Under the pieces are notes generated by a model. That model was not told where the DNA came from and did not search any database. It was given only the letters and a program-made list of their open reading frames with translations. From contig NZ_HE611069.1 in the NCBI RefSeq assembly GCF_000285595.1, positions 1-64,000 on the forward strand: a stretch of DNA of 64,000 nt, in the 5' to 3' direction. Below, in pieces: positions 44,658 through 54,987 of the stretch. The stretch's first letter is position 1, and each line of letters starts with the position of its first letter. This DNA comes from Kurthia senegalensis. Its GTDB lineage: Bacteria > Bacillota > Bacilli > Bacillales_A > Planococcaceae. Position numbers and translations under genes: made by a program.

Positions 44658-45182
44658 ATGACAAAATACACTGTAGATGCAGCACACTCTTCAATCGGTT
44701 TCCAAGCAAAACATATGATGATTTCAAAAGTGAAAGGGCATTTCGACCGTTTCACAGCAGATTTAGACATCACACCAGAAGACTTAACTGACGGTAAAAT
44801 TTCTTTCGAAGTTGAGCTTGCTTCTGTTAATACGAATAACGAAGATCGTGATAACCACTTACGCTCAGCAGACTTCTTTGATATAGAAAACAATCCAAAA
44901 ATGTCTTTCGTTGCAACAGACATCCAAAAAACAGATGACGATGAATATAAAATCACAGGTGATTTAACGATTGGTAGCAAAACAAACACCGCCGTATTCA
45001 ATGCTGAATACAACGGTAAAGGAACAAACCCATGGGGTGTTGAAGTTGTCGCTTTCGAAGCAGACGGTAAAATTAACCGTAAAGACTTCGGTCTATCTTG
45101 GAATGCAGCACTTGAAACAGGTGGCGTACTCGTTGGTGAAGAAATTAAAATCCACATTGAAATCGAAGCAAATCCTGCGTAA
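44658..45182 (+). CDS. YceI-family lipid-binding-type protein
   Basis: 174 aa. The YceI beta-barrel (lipocalin-like, polyisoprenoid-binding in homologues) is seen in MTKYTVDAAHSSIGFQAKHM and LRSADFFDIENNPKMSF. No signal peptide, so cytoplasmic, unlike proteobacterial YceI. AGGAGG precedes the ATG. Likely co-transcribed with catE. Confidence 0.88.
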   Translation: MTKYTVDAAHSSIGFQAKHMMISKVKGHFDRFTADLDITPEDLTDGKISFEVELASVNTNNEDRDNHLRSADFFDIENNPKMSFVATDIQKTDDDEYKITGDLTIGSKTNTAVFNAEYNGKGTNPWGVEVVAFEADGKINRKDFGLSWNAALETGGVLVGEEIKIHIEIEANPA

Positions 45183-45202
45183 ACTCACATACATTAAATA
45201 AA

Positions 45203-45244
45203 AGAAAAGCCTCTACATCTTAGTCGGAATGTAGGGGCTTTTTA
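45203..45244 (+). terminator. catE-yceI terminator
   Basis: Stem AAGCCTCTACAT / ATGTAGGGGCTT followed by T3 and AT-rich sequence. Confidence 0.85.
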
Positions 45245-45305
45245 TTATACATACGGTACACTGCATTTATGCGTACAGAGGCGTACTAATTAATGTGTCG
45301 ATTCC

Positions 45306-45329
45306 GTTCTAAATAACTATAGTTAGAAC
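45306..45329. promoter_or_regulatory. Inverted repeat upstream of the 62-aa membrane protein
   Basis: GTTCTAA-N10-TTAGAAC, with the inner palindrome TAACTATAGTTA. A weak TATAAT (45368-45373) lacking a good -35 lies downstream, so an activator could bind here. Confidence 0.45.
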
Positions 45330-45462
45330 AAATTATGCAATCGTTCGTTTCTTTCGTAAAACAACGGTATAATAGAAACTGAGGCTTCGTTTTATAGAGC
45401 CTCCCCTTGTTTGACATTATTTTAACGAACGCAATAAGCTCTACCTTGAAAGGATTGGTTAG

Positions 45463-45651
45463 ATGATTACATCCATTTTATTTTTCCTCGGTGCCCTTAT
45501 TTTATTTGTTAGCTTTATATATTCAGAAAAAATTATGCTGCTCTTTACACAAGCAGATAATGCGACATGGCGCCTTCATTACACGAGAAACCTTTCACTA
45601 ATTGGTGCATTGATTTGTTTATGTGCCGCTGCTTACTTTTTATTAACTTAA
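45463..45651 (+). CDS. Small membrane protein, 62 aa
   Basis: Two hydrophobic helices (about residues 3-22 and 45-62) joined by a polar loop (SEKIMLLFTQADNATWRLHY). ATG with AAAGGA 9 nt upstream. A TATAAT at 45368-45373 and a leader with a GAGGCT/AGCCTC hairpin precede it, and a strong terminator follows. Function unknown. Own transcription signals support it as real. Confidence 0.7.
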   Translation: MITSILFFLGALILFVSFIYSEKIMLLFTQADNATWRLHYTRNLSLIGALICLCAAAYFLLT

Positions 45652-45720
45652 TGAAAAGGAACGAGCGGCCTTCATACGTTGATTTATTCAATTCCTTATT
45701 TGATTTTAATAATGATATGA

Positions 45721-45754
45721 AAAAAGAGGATGCCGATTGGCATCCTCTTTTTTA
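45721..45754. terminator. Bidirectional terminator
   Basis: Perfect stem AAAAAAGAGGATGCC / GGCATCCTCTTTTTT, loop GATT, between the small membrane protein and azoR. Confidence 0.92.
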
Positions 45755-45770
45755 TTGTATAAATACTATA

Positions 45771-46418
45771 TTATGCGTTTACTAATGAAGCTACTTTGTT
45801 TGCTGCTTCTTTAACTGCTGCGTAACCAGCCTCTTTGATTTCGTCTGCTTTTGCAGAGTTTGCATTGTGACCTTCGATGATGACTTCAGCAAGAATTTCC
45901 ATACCGAATACGCCGCCAACAACTTGTTTCATGTAGTTTACAGCATGTTCCATTGGAGCTGCTTCTGGTGATGAGTAGAAACCACCACGAGCATTTAAAA
46001 GAACTGCTTTTTTACTAGTTAATAATGAGATTAATTGACCTTCTGGGCTGTATTTAAATGAGAAGCCTGAAGCGTAAGTGTAATCGATAAATGTGTGTAA
46101 TGGAGCTGGGATTGTACCGTTCCATAATGGGAATGCGAATACAACAACATCTGCATTCGTAATTGCTTCACGTGCTTTTGATTGTGCAGCGATTAAACGA
46201 GCTTCAACACCTTCTAATTCTTTACCTGCAGCTAAGTTACCGTAAGCATTGAAAGTTTCTTGACCGAAGTAAGGCATATCTTCTGCGAATACGTCGAATG
46301 TTGAAACGTTTACGCCTTCTTTACCTTCGATTTCGTTCATGAATACTTCATACATTTTTGAAGATACGCCTTGGTCTGCAGGGCGGTTATTTGCTTTTAC
46401 TACTAATACGTTTGTCAA
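45771..46418 (-). CDS. azoR: FMN-dependent NADH-azoreductase AzoR
   Basis: 215 aa flavodoxin-like quinone/azo reductase. FAFPLWNGTIPAPLHTFIDY and the GGFYSSP motif are typical. It reduces quinones by two electrons, preventing redox cycling. TTG 46418 is the start (MTNVLVVKA), with AGAGAA upstream. An MhqR-like operator between its -35 and -10 predicts quinone induction. Confidence 0.9.
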   Translation of the reverse strand: MTNVLVVKANNRPADQGVSSKMYEVFMNEIEGKEGVNVSTFDVFAEDMPYFGQETFNAYGNLAAGKELEGVEARLIAAQSKAREAITNADVVVFAFPLWNGTIPAPLHTFIDYTYASGFSFKYSPEGQLISLLTSKKAVLLNARGGFYSSPEAAPMEHAVNYMKQVVGGVFGMEILAEVIIEGHNANSAKADEIKEAGYAAVKEAANKVASLVNA

Positions 46419-46469
46419 AATTAATTCTCTTCTTTCTATTTTTAAATTTAATTATGTTTTCATTTAATA

Positions 46470-46487
46470 AGTCTCAATTTCGAGATA
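46470..46487. promoter_or_regulatory. MhqR-type operator before azoR
   Basis: Minus strand ATCTCGAAATTGAGAC, an imperfect inverted repeat close to the MhqR box. It lies between TTGATT and TTATTA, which form a 17-bp-spaced promoter. Confidence 0.65.
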
Positions 46488-46583
46488 AATCAATTCTAAA
46501 TAATTTATGTCTTTTAGTCAATACGTTTCGGGTCAGACTTTCGACTGAATTTTACACAATCAAACAAATATCTTCTAAAAATC

Positions 46584-46615
46584 AAAAAAAGTATAGCAAG
46601 ATTCTGCTATACTTT
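46584..46615 (-). terminator. frnE terminator
   Basis: Minus-strand stem AAAGTATAGCA / TGCTATACTTT followed by T4. Confidence 0.88.
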
Positions 46616-46635
46616 CACTTTTTATTACTAACTTC

Positions 46636-47340
46636 TTATAAACTACAATGTCCATCATCACAAGTAGCTGAATCATCCCCGAACATTTGTAATGTCGGTT
46701 TTAAATTTTCTTCTTCCGCTACTTTTTGAATAGCTTGCACGAATACTTCATTCGGTTGTGCTCCTGAAATAGCGTAACGATCATTAATAACGAAAAATGG
46801 TACGCCACCAACACCAATTTGCTGTGCTTCTTGCATGTCGATTAATGTTTCTGCTGCGTATCTTTCTTCTTCTAACGCTTCTTTTACTTCTGATTCATCC
46901 AAACCGACTTCTTTCGCAAGTTCAATTAATACGTCCTCTGAACCAATACGTTTATTTTCCGTAAAGTAGCCTTGTAGCAAACGTTCCGTCATTTCTTTCT
47001 CTTTCCCTTTTGTTGCTGCAAATTTCGCTAAACGATGCGCTTTGAATGTATTTTCTGGATGCATATCATCAAATTGATACGTCAATCCAACTTCTGCAGC
47101 ACGATTTGTAATTCCTTCTGCTTGTTGTTTCATCGCTTCTGGCGTTGATTGATATTTTTTAGCTAACGCTTCATGAATCGTTTCTTCTGTATTTTTTGGT
47201 GTGTTTGGATCTAATTGATACGCTTTAAATTCCACTTCAACTTGATCTTGGAATCCTGTTTTTTTCAATGCATTTTCTAATTCACGTTTTCCGATATAAC
47301 AAAACGGACATACATAATCTGACCATACTTTAATTTTCAT
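46636..47340 (-). CDS. DsbA-family oxidoreductase FrnE
   Basis: 234 aa thioredoxin-fold protein with the CPFC active site at C11-C14 (YVCPFCYIG) and a helical insertion. GVGGVPFFVIND carries the cis-proline. The C-terminal tail has two more cysteines (DSATCDDGHC). FrnE proteins act in thiol or stress metabolism. It lies upstream of azoR with its own terminator; association with the quinone group is contextual only. Confidence 0.85.
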   Translation of the reverse strand: MKIKVWSDYVCPFCYIGKRELENALKKTGFQDQVEVEFKAYQLDPNTPKNTEETIHEALAKKYQSTPEAMKQQAEGITNRAAEVGLTYQFDDMHPENTFKAHRLAKFAATKGKEKEMTERLLQGYFTENKRIGSEDVLIELAKEVGLDESEVKEALEEERYAAETLIDMQEAQQIGVGGVPFFVINDRYAISGAQPNEVFVQAIQKVAEEENLKPTLQMFGDDSATCDDGHCSL

Positions 47341-47416
47341 GTTCGTTCACCTCAAGCTTATTGTAACTAAAACGATTACAACGCGCATCTATTTTGCTCG
47401 TACTTTAAAGCAATAA

Positions 47417-47452
47417 AAAAAGCTCCTCTCGTCTTAAACGAGAGGAGCTTTT
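47417..47452 (-). terminator. ppaC terminator
   Basis: Stem AAAAGCTCCTCTCGT / ACGAGAGGAGCTTTT, loop CTTAA. Confidence 0.9.
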
Positions 47453-47462
47453 AGCTTACTCA

Positions 47463-48386
47463 TTAAAATTGTTCTGTTAATACAGGAACGATTTGTTTTT
47501 TACGAGACACAACGCCTGGTAAGTTAATTTGACCATTTTCTACGGTTGCATTAAATGCTTTAGCAGATTCTTCAACTAATGCGCCTGCTGGCACAGCAAC
47601 AGAGTCATTGTTTAAAATGTCGGTTACGACGAAGAAGAATAAATCTAAACCTTTTGCTTCTACTTCTTTGTTTAATAATGCTACTAGTTCGTCTTGGCGA
47701 CCAAGTACATCATTTACATCCACAGCATTTACTTGTGCAATAACAACTTTTTTACCGTTCATGTCGAATTCTTTTGCATCAAGATTTAATAAATCTTCTA
47801 ACGCTTTATCTGAAAGGTCTGCGCCTGCTTTAAGCATTGCAAGACCGTACTCTTCTAAATTAACACCAGCGATTTCTGCAAGTTCTTTTGCAGCTTTCAC
47901 ATCTTGTTCTGTGCAAGTTGGTGATTTTAATAATAACGTATCTGAAACGATGGCAGAAACCATTAAGCCAGCGATGTTTGCAGGAATTGTTACGTCATTT
48001 TCTTTGAAAATTTTGTTTAAAATTGTTGCTGTACAACCAACTGGTTCTGCACGGTAGTATAAAGGTGCAGCTGTTTGGAAGTTCGCTACACGGTGGTGAT
48101 CGATTACTTCTGTAATCGTTACTTCTGAGATATCATCTGCTGATTGTTGGAATTCGTTGTGATCGACTAAAATAACTTCGTTCGTTTCAGTCGCCACTTT
48201 TTCCACGAAGCGAGGTGCTTCGAAGCCGAATTGTTCTAATGCGAATTTTGTTTCGTCATTTGGTTCACCTAAGCGTACAGCTTCCGCTTCTACACCTAGT
48301 TCATTTTTTAAATATGCATATACTAAAGCAGACGTGATTGTGTCAGTATCTGGGTTTTTGTGTCCGAAAACAAGAACTTTACTCAT
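47463..48386 (-). CDS. ppaC: Manganese-dependent inorganic pyrophosphatase (family II)
   Basis: 307 aa DHH-family enzyme. [28 protein letters not shown] and [12 protein letters not shown] hold the metal ligands. The C-terminal DHHA2 domain ends [12 protein letters not shown]. Hydrolyses PPi in the cytosol. AGGAGG precedes the ATG; single gene. Confidence 0.94.
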   Translation of the reverse strand: MSKVLVFGHKNPDTDTITSALVYAYLKNELGVEAEAVRLGEPNDETKFALEQFGFEAPRFVEKVATETNEVILVDHNEFQQSADDISEVTITEVIDHHRVANFQTAAPLYYRAEPVGCTATILNKIFKENDVTIPANIAGLMVSAIVSDTLLLKSPTCTEQDVKAAKELAEIAGVNLEEYGLAMLKAGADLSDKALEDLLNLDAKEFDMNGKKVVIAQVNAVDVNDVLGRQDELVALLNKEVEAKGLDLFFFVVTDILNNDSVAVPAGALVEESAKAFNATVENGQINLPGVVSRKKQIVPVLTEQF

Positions 48387-48660
48387 AATAAAAATTCCTC
48401 CTAATTAATTGCTTTTTCCGACTTCATTTTACCATAGATAAAACGGAAAAAAAATGACCCTCCTCAGAAACAACGCACGTCCTTTGCACGTTCCCTTTTA
48501 AAACAGAAACTTCTTAAAAATATTAAAATACGATTACTTTTATTAATTTTTTCATATTTTTAAGTATTTTTATTACTTTTTAATTATTTTTATCTAAAAT
48601 AAAAGAATTATGATAAGATTTTATTAAATTACGTTTTTAAAATTAAAGAGGTGCTCATTT

Positions 48661-49452
48661 TTGGAACAAAAACTCGAAAAGAAGTACATACCTTTGGCAA
48701 ATTATTTTAAAAGTGCCAAACAAACTGTCTTGCAACTCTCGTTTACGGAACTCGAAAATATTCTCGGTCAAAAATTGCCGAATGCTTCTTATTTAAATAA
48801 AAGTTGGTGGCTCAAATCTAAATCACCTTTAAAATACTTCACTGCTTGGACAGAAAATGACTATTTTGTCGCTAATGTTTTGCCGGGCTACTATGTCACC
48901 TTTAAACGAACGACCCCCTTTACAGATCAAACGATCGATGACGACCATCCATACAACATTCGCCAAGCAGAAGCAGACGATGCGAGCGAACTATTCGTAT
49001 TTCAACGTGCGCTTCAAACACAAACGACATTCACCATCCAAAACTTCATAAATGCGCATCCAACTGTTCAGCATTTACACAAAAGTCTCGTTGAATACAA
49101 AAAAACCGAGCATACACTTTTGTTAGTTGCGATTGTGGACGGGTATATCGGTGGTTTTGTTTTGATTAAAAACAATCAAACCGCTCACTTGAAACATCGT
49201 GCTGCGATTTCTATTAACATTTTGAATCAATACAAACATTTGGACTTAGTGCCATCTTTCATTGAAAAAGCTGAACAATGGGCACATCAGAAAAATATTC
49301 AGCGCTTAGACGTATCACTCTGTACTCGAAGTGAAGAAATGGTTGATATGTATGAACAAAACGGATTTACGAAAGAAGGTACACATCAAAAAGCCTTTCT
49401 AATTGACGACGTATTTTACGATGAAATGACATTAGGTAAAATACTATCTTAG
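48661..49452 (+). CDS. DUF7662-like domain fused to a GNAT acetyltransferase
   Basis: 263 aa. Residues about 9-85 (KYIPLANYFKSAKQTVLQLS, ELENILGQKLP, SWWLKS) look like the DUF7662 module. The rest is a GNAT domain with a weak acetyl-CoA motif (LDVSLCTRSEEMVDMYEQNG). Start is TTG 48661 with AGAGGTG 7 nt upstream. It converges with the NSAR/M20 gene pair across a shared terminator. Substrate unknown. Confidence 0.7.
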   Translation: MEQKLEKKYIPLANYFKSAKQTVLQLSFTELENILGQKLPNASYLNKSWWLKSKSPLKYFTAWTENDYFVANVLPGYYVTFKRTTPFTDQTIDDDHPYNIRQAEADDASELFVFQRALQTQTTFTIQNFINAHPTVQHLHKSLVEYKKTEHTLLLVAIVDGYIGGFVLIKNNQTAHLKHRAAISINILNQYKHLDLVPSFIEKAEQWAHQKNIQRLDVSLCTRSEEMVDMYEQNGFTKEGTHQKAFLIDDVFYDEMTLGKILS

Positions 49453-49463
49453 TACCTATCAAA

Positions 49464-49500
49464 AAAAGCCAGAACGACAAAAATGTCGTTCTGGCTTTTA
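49464..49500. terminator. Bidirectional terminator
   Basis: Stem AAAAGCCAGAACGAC / GTCGTTCTGGCTTTT between convergent genes. Confidence 0.92.
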
Positions 49501-49502
49501 TT

Positions 49503-50615
49503 TTATTCAGGAAATAGCGTCTGCTTACTTTCCGTATATTTTTCAAGCTTCATTCGGTTTACATCGTAACCAATCCCTGGTTTTTCTCGCATATGTACAA
49601 ACCCCTCTTCAACAGAAACAAGTGGTTCGATAAGATCCTCATGCCAGTAGTTGACAGAGCCTGACGTATCACCTGGAAGTGTAAAACCTTCTAAAGAAGT
49701 AAGTGCCACCGCATGCGCACGTCCGATACCTGACTCTAACATGCCACCACACCATATTTGGATACCCGAATCAACACAAACATCATGAATTCGTTTCGCT
49801 TCTGTTAAACCGCCTACTCGCGCTTGTTTTACATTAATTACTTGGCAGCTTTTCAATTCAATCGCTGTTAACACATCTTCATAACTATGAATGCTTTCAT
49901 CTAAACAAATCGGTGTCGTCAATTGACGTTGTAACTTCGCATGATTGATAATGTCATCTGCTGCGAGAGGCTGCTCAATCATTAATAAATTGTATGCATC
50001 TAATTGTTTTAAAATTGGTAAGTCTTCTAATGTGTATGCAGAATTGGCATCGACCATCAACGGAACAGTCGGATATTTACTTCGAATACTTTTCACGAGT
50101 TCTACATCATGTCCTCGTTTAATTTTCACCTTGATGCGACCATAACCTGCTTGAAGAGACGCTTCTATTTTTTCATATAGCGCTTCTTCTGTCGGTTGTA
50201 AGCCGATGCTTACACCAACTGCGATTTTTTCGCGACGCCCACCAAGTTGTTTCCAGAGAGGTTTTTGAATTCGTTTACAGTAAACGTCCCAAATTGCACA
50301 TTCCACTGCCGCTTTCGCCATATTATTTCGTCGAATCGGGCGGAATCTTTCAGTTACTTCACGAGGATGTTCAATCGGTGCACCGAAAATGAGTGGTGCT
50401 AAAAAACACTCAATCATATGAGCACACGTTTCCGTCGTTTCTTCTGTATACCAAGGCGCTTCAAATGCTTCTCCTTCACCATATCCGATATTTCCTCGTT
50501 CATCATGTACTTCCACGATTAAAAAACGTTTTTGTTGTACAGAGCCAAAACTTGTCGTGAAAGGACTCTTCATCGTCATATTCATATGACGAATAATTAT
50601 TTTTTCAATATGCAT
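49503..50615 (-). CDS. menC: Enolase-superfamily o-succinylbenzoate synthase / N-succinylamino acid racemase
   Basis: About 370 aa. KIKRGHD carries the KxK general base; metal ligands follow in MVDANSAY, IEQPLA and CLDESIHS; INVKQARVGG carries the second lysine. This is the MenC/NSAR type rather than a dipeptide epimerase, though the split is not certain. The next gene is an M20 hydrolase 5-15 bp upstream, as in NSAR operons that turn D- into L-amino acids. ATG 50615 is preferred (AAGGA 9 nt upstream) to 50624. Confidence 0.82.
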   Translation of the reverse strand: MHIEKIIIRHMNMTMKSPFTTSFGSVQQKRFLIVEVHDERGNIGYGEGEAFEAPWYTEETTETCAHMIECFLAPLIFGAPIEHPREVTERFRPIRRNNMAKAAVECAIWDVYCKRIQKPLWKQLGGRREKIAVGVSIGLQPTEEALYEKIEASLQAGYGRIKVKIKRGHDVELVKSIRSKYPTVPLMVDANSAYTLEDLPILKQLDAYNLLMIEQPLAADDIINHAKLQRQLTTPICLDESIHSYEDVLTAIELKSCQVINVKQARVGGLTEAKRIHDVCVDSGIQIWCGGMLESGIGRAHAVALTSLEGFTLPGDTSGSVNYWHEDLIEPLVSVEEGFVHMREKPGIGYDVNRMKLEKYTESKQTLFPE

Positions 50616-50629
50616 TGTTGTCATTCCTT

Positions 50630-51805
50630 CTATACTTTCATCATGTTCATTTTCGCATATTGCATCGCATTAATAACCGTATTCGTTAAAATTTCTACCC
50701 CGGTAATTAATTGCCCCCGATCAAATGTCATATGTGGATGATGCAATCCTGGTGATACACCACAACCAAGTCCGAGCATCGCCGCTTTCACGTTAGGACG
50801 CATCTTCGTATAAAAGTGGAAATCTTCGCCACCCGGTGTCGTAACAGGATCTGCTAAATGTTTATCCCCCACAGATTGAACGATAGAGCGACGTAAAATT
50901 TCTTCCGCTTCTAAATCTACTTCCGCTGCTGGGATGTTCAGTAACACTTTCGCATTAATTTGAGCGTCATACATTTCGCTAATCGAGCGAATTGCCCGTT
51001 GAATGCCTTCATCCAATTGTTTCATCGCCGCATTCGTTTGCGCGCGTGCATCCATCGTTAACAACGCTTTCCCCGGAATTGTATTCCCATGCCCTACACC
51101 CGCAGAAAATTTCGTTACTTTTACAGACCAAGGAATTCGTGTATCGACACGAATCGTTTTCAATGCGTCAATTAAGCTACCACCAATTTCAATGGAGTTT
51201 TTCCCTAAATGTGGTCGAGCTGCGTGTGCTTCTTCTCCATAAATTTCACAAGATACGAGCATCGATGCTCCATGATAAAGAGCCGGTGCATGTTTACCAA
51301 TTTGGAGCTCTTGAATCGGTCGTACGTGGACGCCGAATAAAAAGTCGAGATCATCAATTAATCCTCTCTCAACGATCGACAATGCCCCATTGCCTGTTTC
51401 TTCTGCTGGTTGGAAAATAACGCGAATCGTTCCGCCCGTTTCCAACGTAAATTTTTGTTGCTCTTTCATTTTTTTCAACATTAAAAGAACCCCAATAGCC
51501 ATCGTCATATGTCCATCATGACCACATGAATGATTGGCTTTGTGTACTCCGTCTACTTCTTGAAACAATGAATCAATGTCTGTGCGTAACCCAATCACCG
51601 GACTGCCACTTCCAATTTCAATATATAAACCTGTCGTATCTTCAAAAAGATGTGGTTCGTACCCTTCATCTTTTAATAATTGTGCAAGATATTGTGTCGT
51701 TTCTTTTTCTTCCCAACTTGGTTCTGGATTTGCATGTAAATGTTCGAACAGTTGTAGTAGTTTTGGCTCTAAGTCTTTTAAGTCAGCTTGCTTAATCATG
51801 TTCAT
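50630..51805 (-). CDS. M20-family N-acyl-amino acid amidohydrolase
   Basis: 391 aa zinc amidohydrolase with NHSCGHDGHMTMAIGVLLML, QPAEETGNGALSI and the dimerisation domain. ATPGGEDFHFY near the C-terminus contains a conserved histidine. It could deacylate N-succinyl- or N-acetyl-L-amino acids made by the adjacent racemase. Translationally close to menC, same operon. Confidence 0.87.
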   Translation of the reverse strand: MNMIKQADLKDLEPKLLQLFEHLHANPEPSWEEKETTQYLAQLLKDEGYEPHLFEDTTGLYIEIGSGSPVIGLRTDIDSLFQEVDGVHKANHSCGHDGHMTMAIGVLLMLKKMKEQQKFTLETGGTIRVIFQPAEETGNGALSIVERGLIDDLDFLFGVHVRPIQELQIGKHAPALYHGASMLVSCEIYGEEAHAARPHLGKNSIEIGGSLIDALKTIRVDTRIPWSVKVTKFSAGVGHGNTIPGKALLTMDARAQTNAAMKQLDEGIQRAIRSISEMYDAQINAKVLLNIPAAEVDLEAEEILRRSIVQSVGDKHLADPVTTPGGEDFHFYTKMRPNVKAAMLGLGCGVSPGLHHPHMTFDRGQLITGVEILTNTVINAMQYAKMNMMKV

Positions 51806-51886
51806 CCCATCCTTTTATTTAAAAAAAATGCTTTTTTACCTGTACCCGAAATCATCGGATTCTAACGTCTGCTTCCTTTAAGCATA

Positions 51887-51924
51887 CAAAAAGGGTATGA
51901 TGATTGCCATCATTACCCTTTTTA
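51887..51924 (-). terminator. glpK terminator
   Basis: Minus-strand stem AAAAAGGGTAATGATG / TCATCATACCCTTTTT, loop GCAA. Confidence 0.88.
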
Positions 51925-51932
51925 TCGATCTA

Positions 51933-53453
<1,521 letters not shown>

Positions 53454-53508
53454 TTACAACTTGTTCTACTTCATACCCTCCTCCGTAAAAATAAATACCT
53501 CTAAACGC

Positions 53509-53540
53509 AAAAAAAGAGAGGTAAGCGACCGTGCTTCCTC
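53509..53540 (-). terminator. niaP terminator
   Basis: Minus-strand hairpin GAGG-AAGC / GCTT-A-CCTC followed by TC and T7. It also lies in the glpK upstream region. Confidence 0.7.
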
Positions 53541-53557
53541 CCTTTAAAATCATTTAA

Positions 53558-54787
53558 TTAAATAGCATCTTCTAATTCGGTTTGTTTCGTTTCTTTCCCT
53601 AATGTAATCACCGCTACAACAGCAATTAAAATCGCAATCGCAAAAATACCAAAAATATAAGATAACGAAATACCTGCTGCCGTCAATGAACCGACTAATA
53701 AAGGTCCGATAATTCCTCCGATTCGTCCGACACTTGCTGCCATACCAACACCTGTTCCTCGAATAACAGTCGGATAATTTTCAGGTGTGTAAGCATACAT
53801 CGCACCCCACGCTCCTAAATTAAAGAACGATAAAAACATTCCTGCAACGACGAGTAATGCTGTACCTGATGCCATTCCAAATACGAGTGCACTAATAGCT
53901 GTCCCGACTAAATAGACAGAAAGGACGCGCTTTCTTCCCCATTTTTCGATAAGCCATGCAGCTGTAAAATAACCGGGTAATTGTGCAAGTGTCATAACTA
54001 AAACGTATTCAAAACTTTGAATTAAACTAAAGCCCTTCATGACCATCACACTCGGCAACCATAAAAACATACCGTAATAAGAAAAAACGACCATAAACCA
54101 GACGATCCAAAGCATAATCGTCTGACGCGCATATTTTTTATGCCAAACATTCTTCATATTCGTCAACATGCTCGTACGCGCTTCTTTTTGTACCGTTTCA
54201 AACTTTTTAGAATCTGGTAGTTTCACACGTAGATAAACAGCATAAAGCGCTGGAATCGCTGTAATAACTAATGCGATACGCCAACCGTAAGCTGGAATAA
54301 CAAAATATGAAATGATTGCCGCTAATAACCAACCTGCTGCCCAAAAGCTTTCCAGTAGTACGACGATTCGTCCACGCTCATGTGCCGCAACGCTTTCAGA
54401 AACGAGCGTTGAAGCGACTGGTAACTCACCGCCAAGCCCCATTCCAATAATAAAACGTAAAATAAGAAACGCTGCTAACGTCGTCGTCAAAGCAGATAAA
54501 CCACTCGCTACGGAAAAAATGAGCAACGTCCACATAAAAATATTTTTCCGACCGTATCGATCCGCTAGTACACCACAAAGTAATGCCCCAACCGCCATAC
54601 CGATCGAATTAACACTCCCAATCCATCCGATTTGCGTCGGACTCAGTTGCCAATCGATTGCAAGTGCTGCAATAACAAAAGATAAAATCCCTACATCGAG
54701 CGCATCAAAAAGCCAACCAACACCTGCCGTCACGAGTAATTTATTACGCGTTGGCGATTTGGATGCTCGCCCTTCTTTATACTTCAT
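53558..54787 (-). CDS. niaP: Nicotinate/nicotinamide transporter NiaP (MFS)
   Basis: About 409 aa, twelve membrane segments, highly similar to B. subtilis NiaP (VGWLFDALDVGILSFVIAAL, GMGLGGELPVASTLVSE, NLGAWGAMYAYTPENYP). It imports niacin for NAD synthesis. Start ATG 54787 or GTG 54793; the RBS (GGTGGAGAG) fits both. A promoter at 54831-54859 precedes it. Confidence 0.9.
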   Translation of the reverse strand: MKYKEGRASKSPTRNKLLVTAGVGWLFDALDVGILSFVIAALAIDWQLSPTQIGWIGSVNSIGMAVGALLCGVLADRYGRKNIFMWTLLIFSVASGLSALTTTLAAFLILRFIIGMGLGGELPVASTLVSESVAAHERGRIVVLLESFWAAGWLLAAIISYFVIPAYGWRIALVITAIPALYAVYLRVKLPDSKKFETVQKEARTSMLTNMKNVWHKKYARQTIMLWIVWFMVVFSYYGMFLWLPSVMVMKGFSLIQSFEYVLVMTLAQLPGYFTAAWLIEKWGRKRVLSVYLVGTAISALVFGMASGTALLVVAGMFLSFFNLGAWGAMYAYTPENYPTVIRGTGVGMAASVGRIGGIIGPLLVGSLTAAGISLSYIFGIFAIAILIAVVAVITLGKETKQTELEDAI

Positions 54788-54830
54788 CTCCACTTCTCTC
54801 TCCACCTGTCTTGTCACTAGTAATGTCATT

Positions 54831-54859
54831 AATATACACGTTCTATTTCATGTTGACAA
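54831..54859 (-). promoter_or_regulatory. niaP promoter
   Basis: Minus strand TTGTCA, 17-bp spacer, TATATT. Two direct TGACA elements follow near the start, possibly regulatory. Confidence 0.6.
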
Positions 54860-54987
54860 TACTTTGTTTTTTCTAATAATTCCGATAAATTGTGATATTC
54901 TATTGTATATAAGGCAATTTAACGGTAGAATGTCTTTTATAGAAAAACAACTGTTTATTCAGTGCGAACAAAAGGAGATTAATGCAT

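Noticed and set aside
54830-54987. A T-box leader for thrC
   Set aside because: Only about 130 bp separate niaP from thrC and no T-box sequence or terminator is visible.
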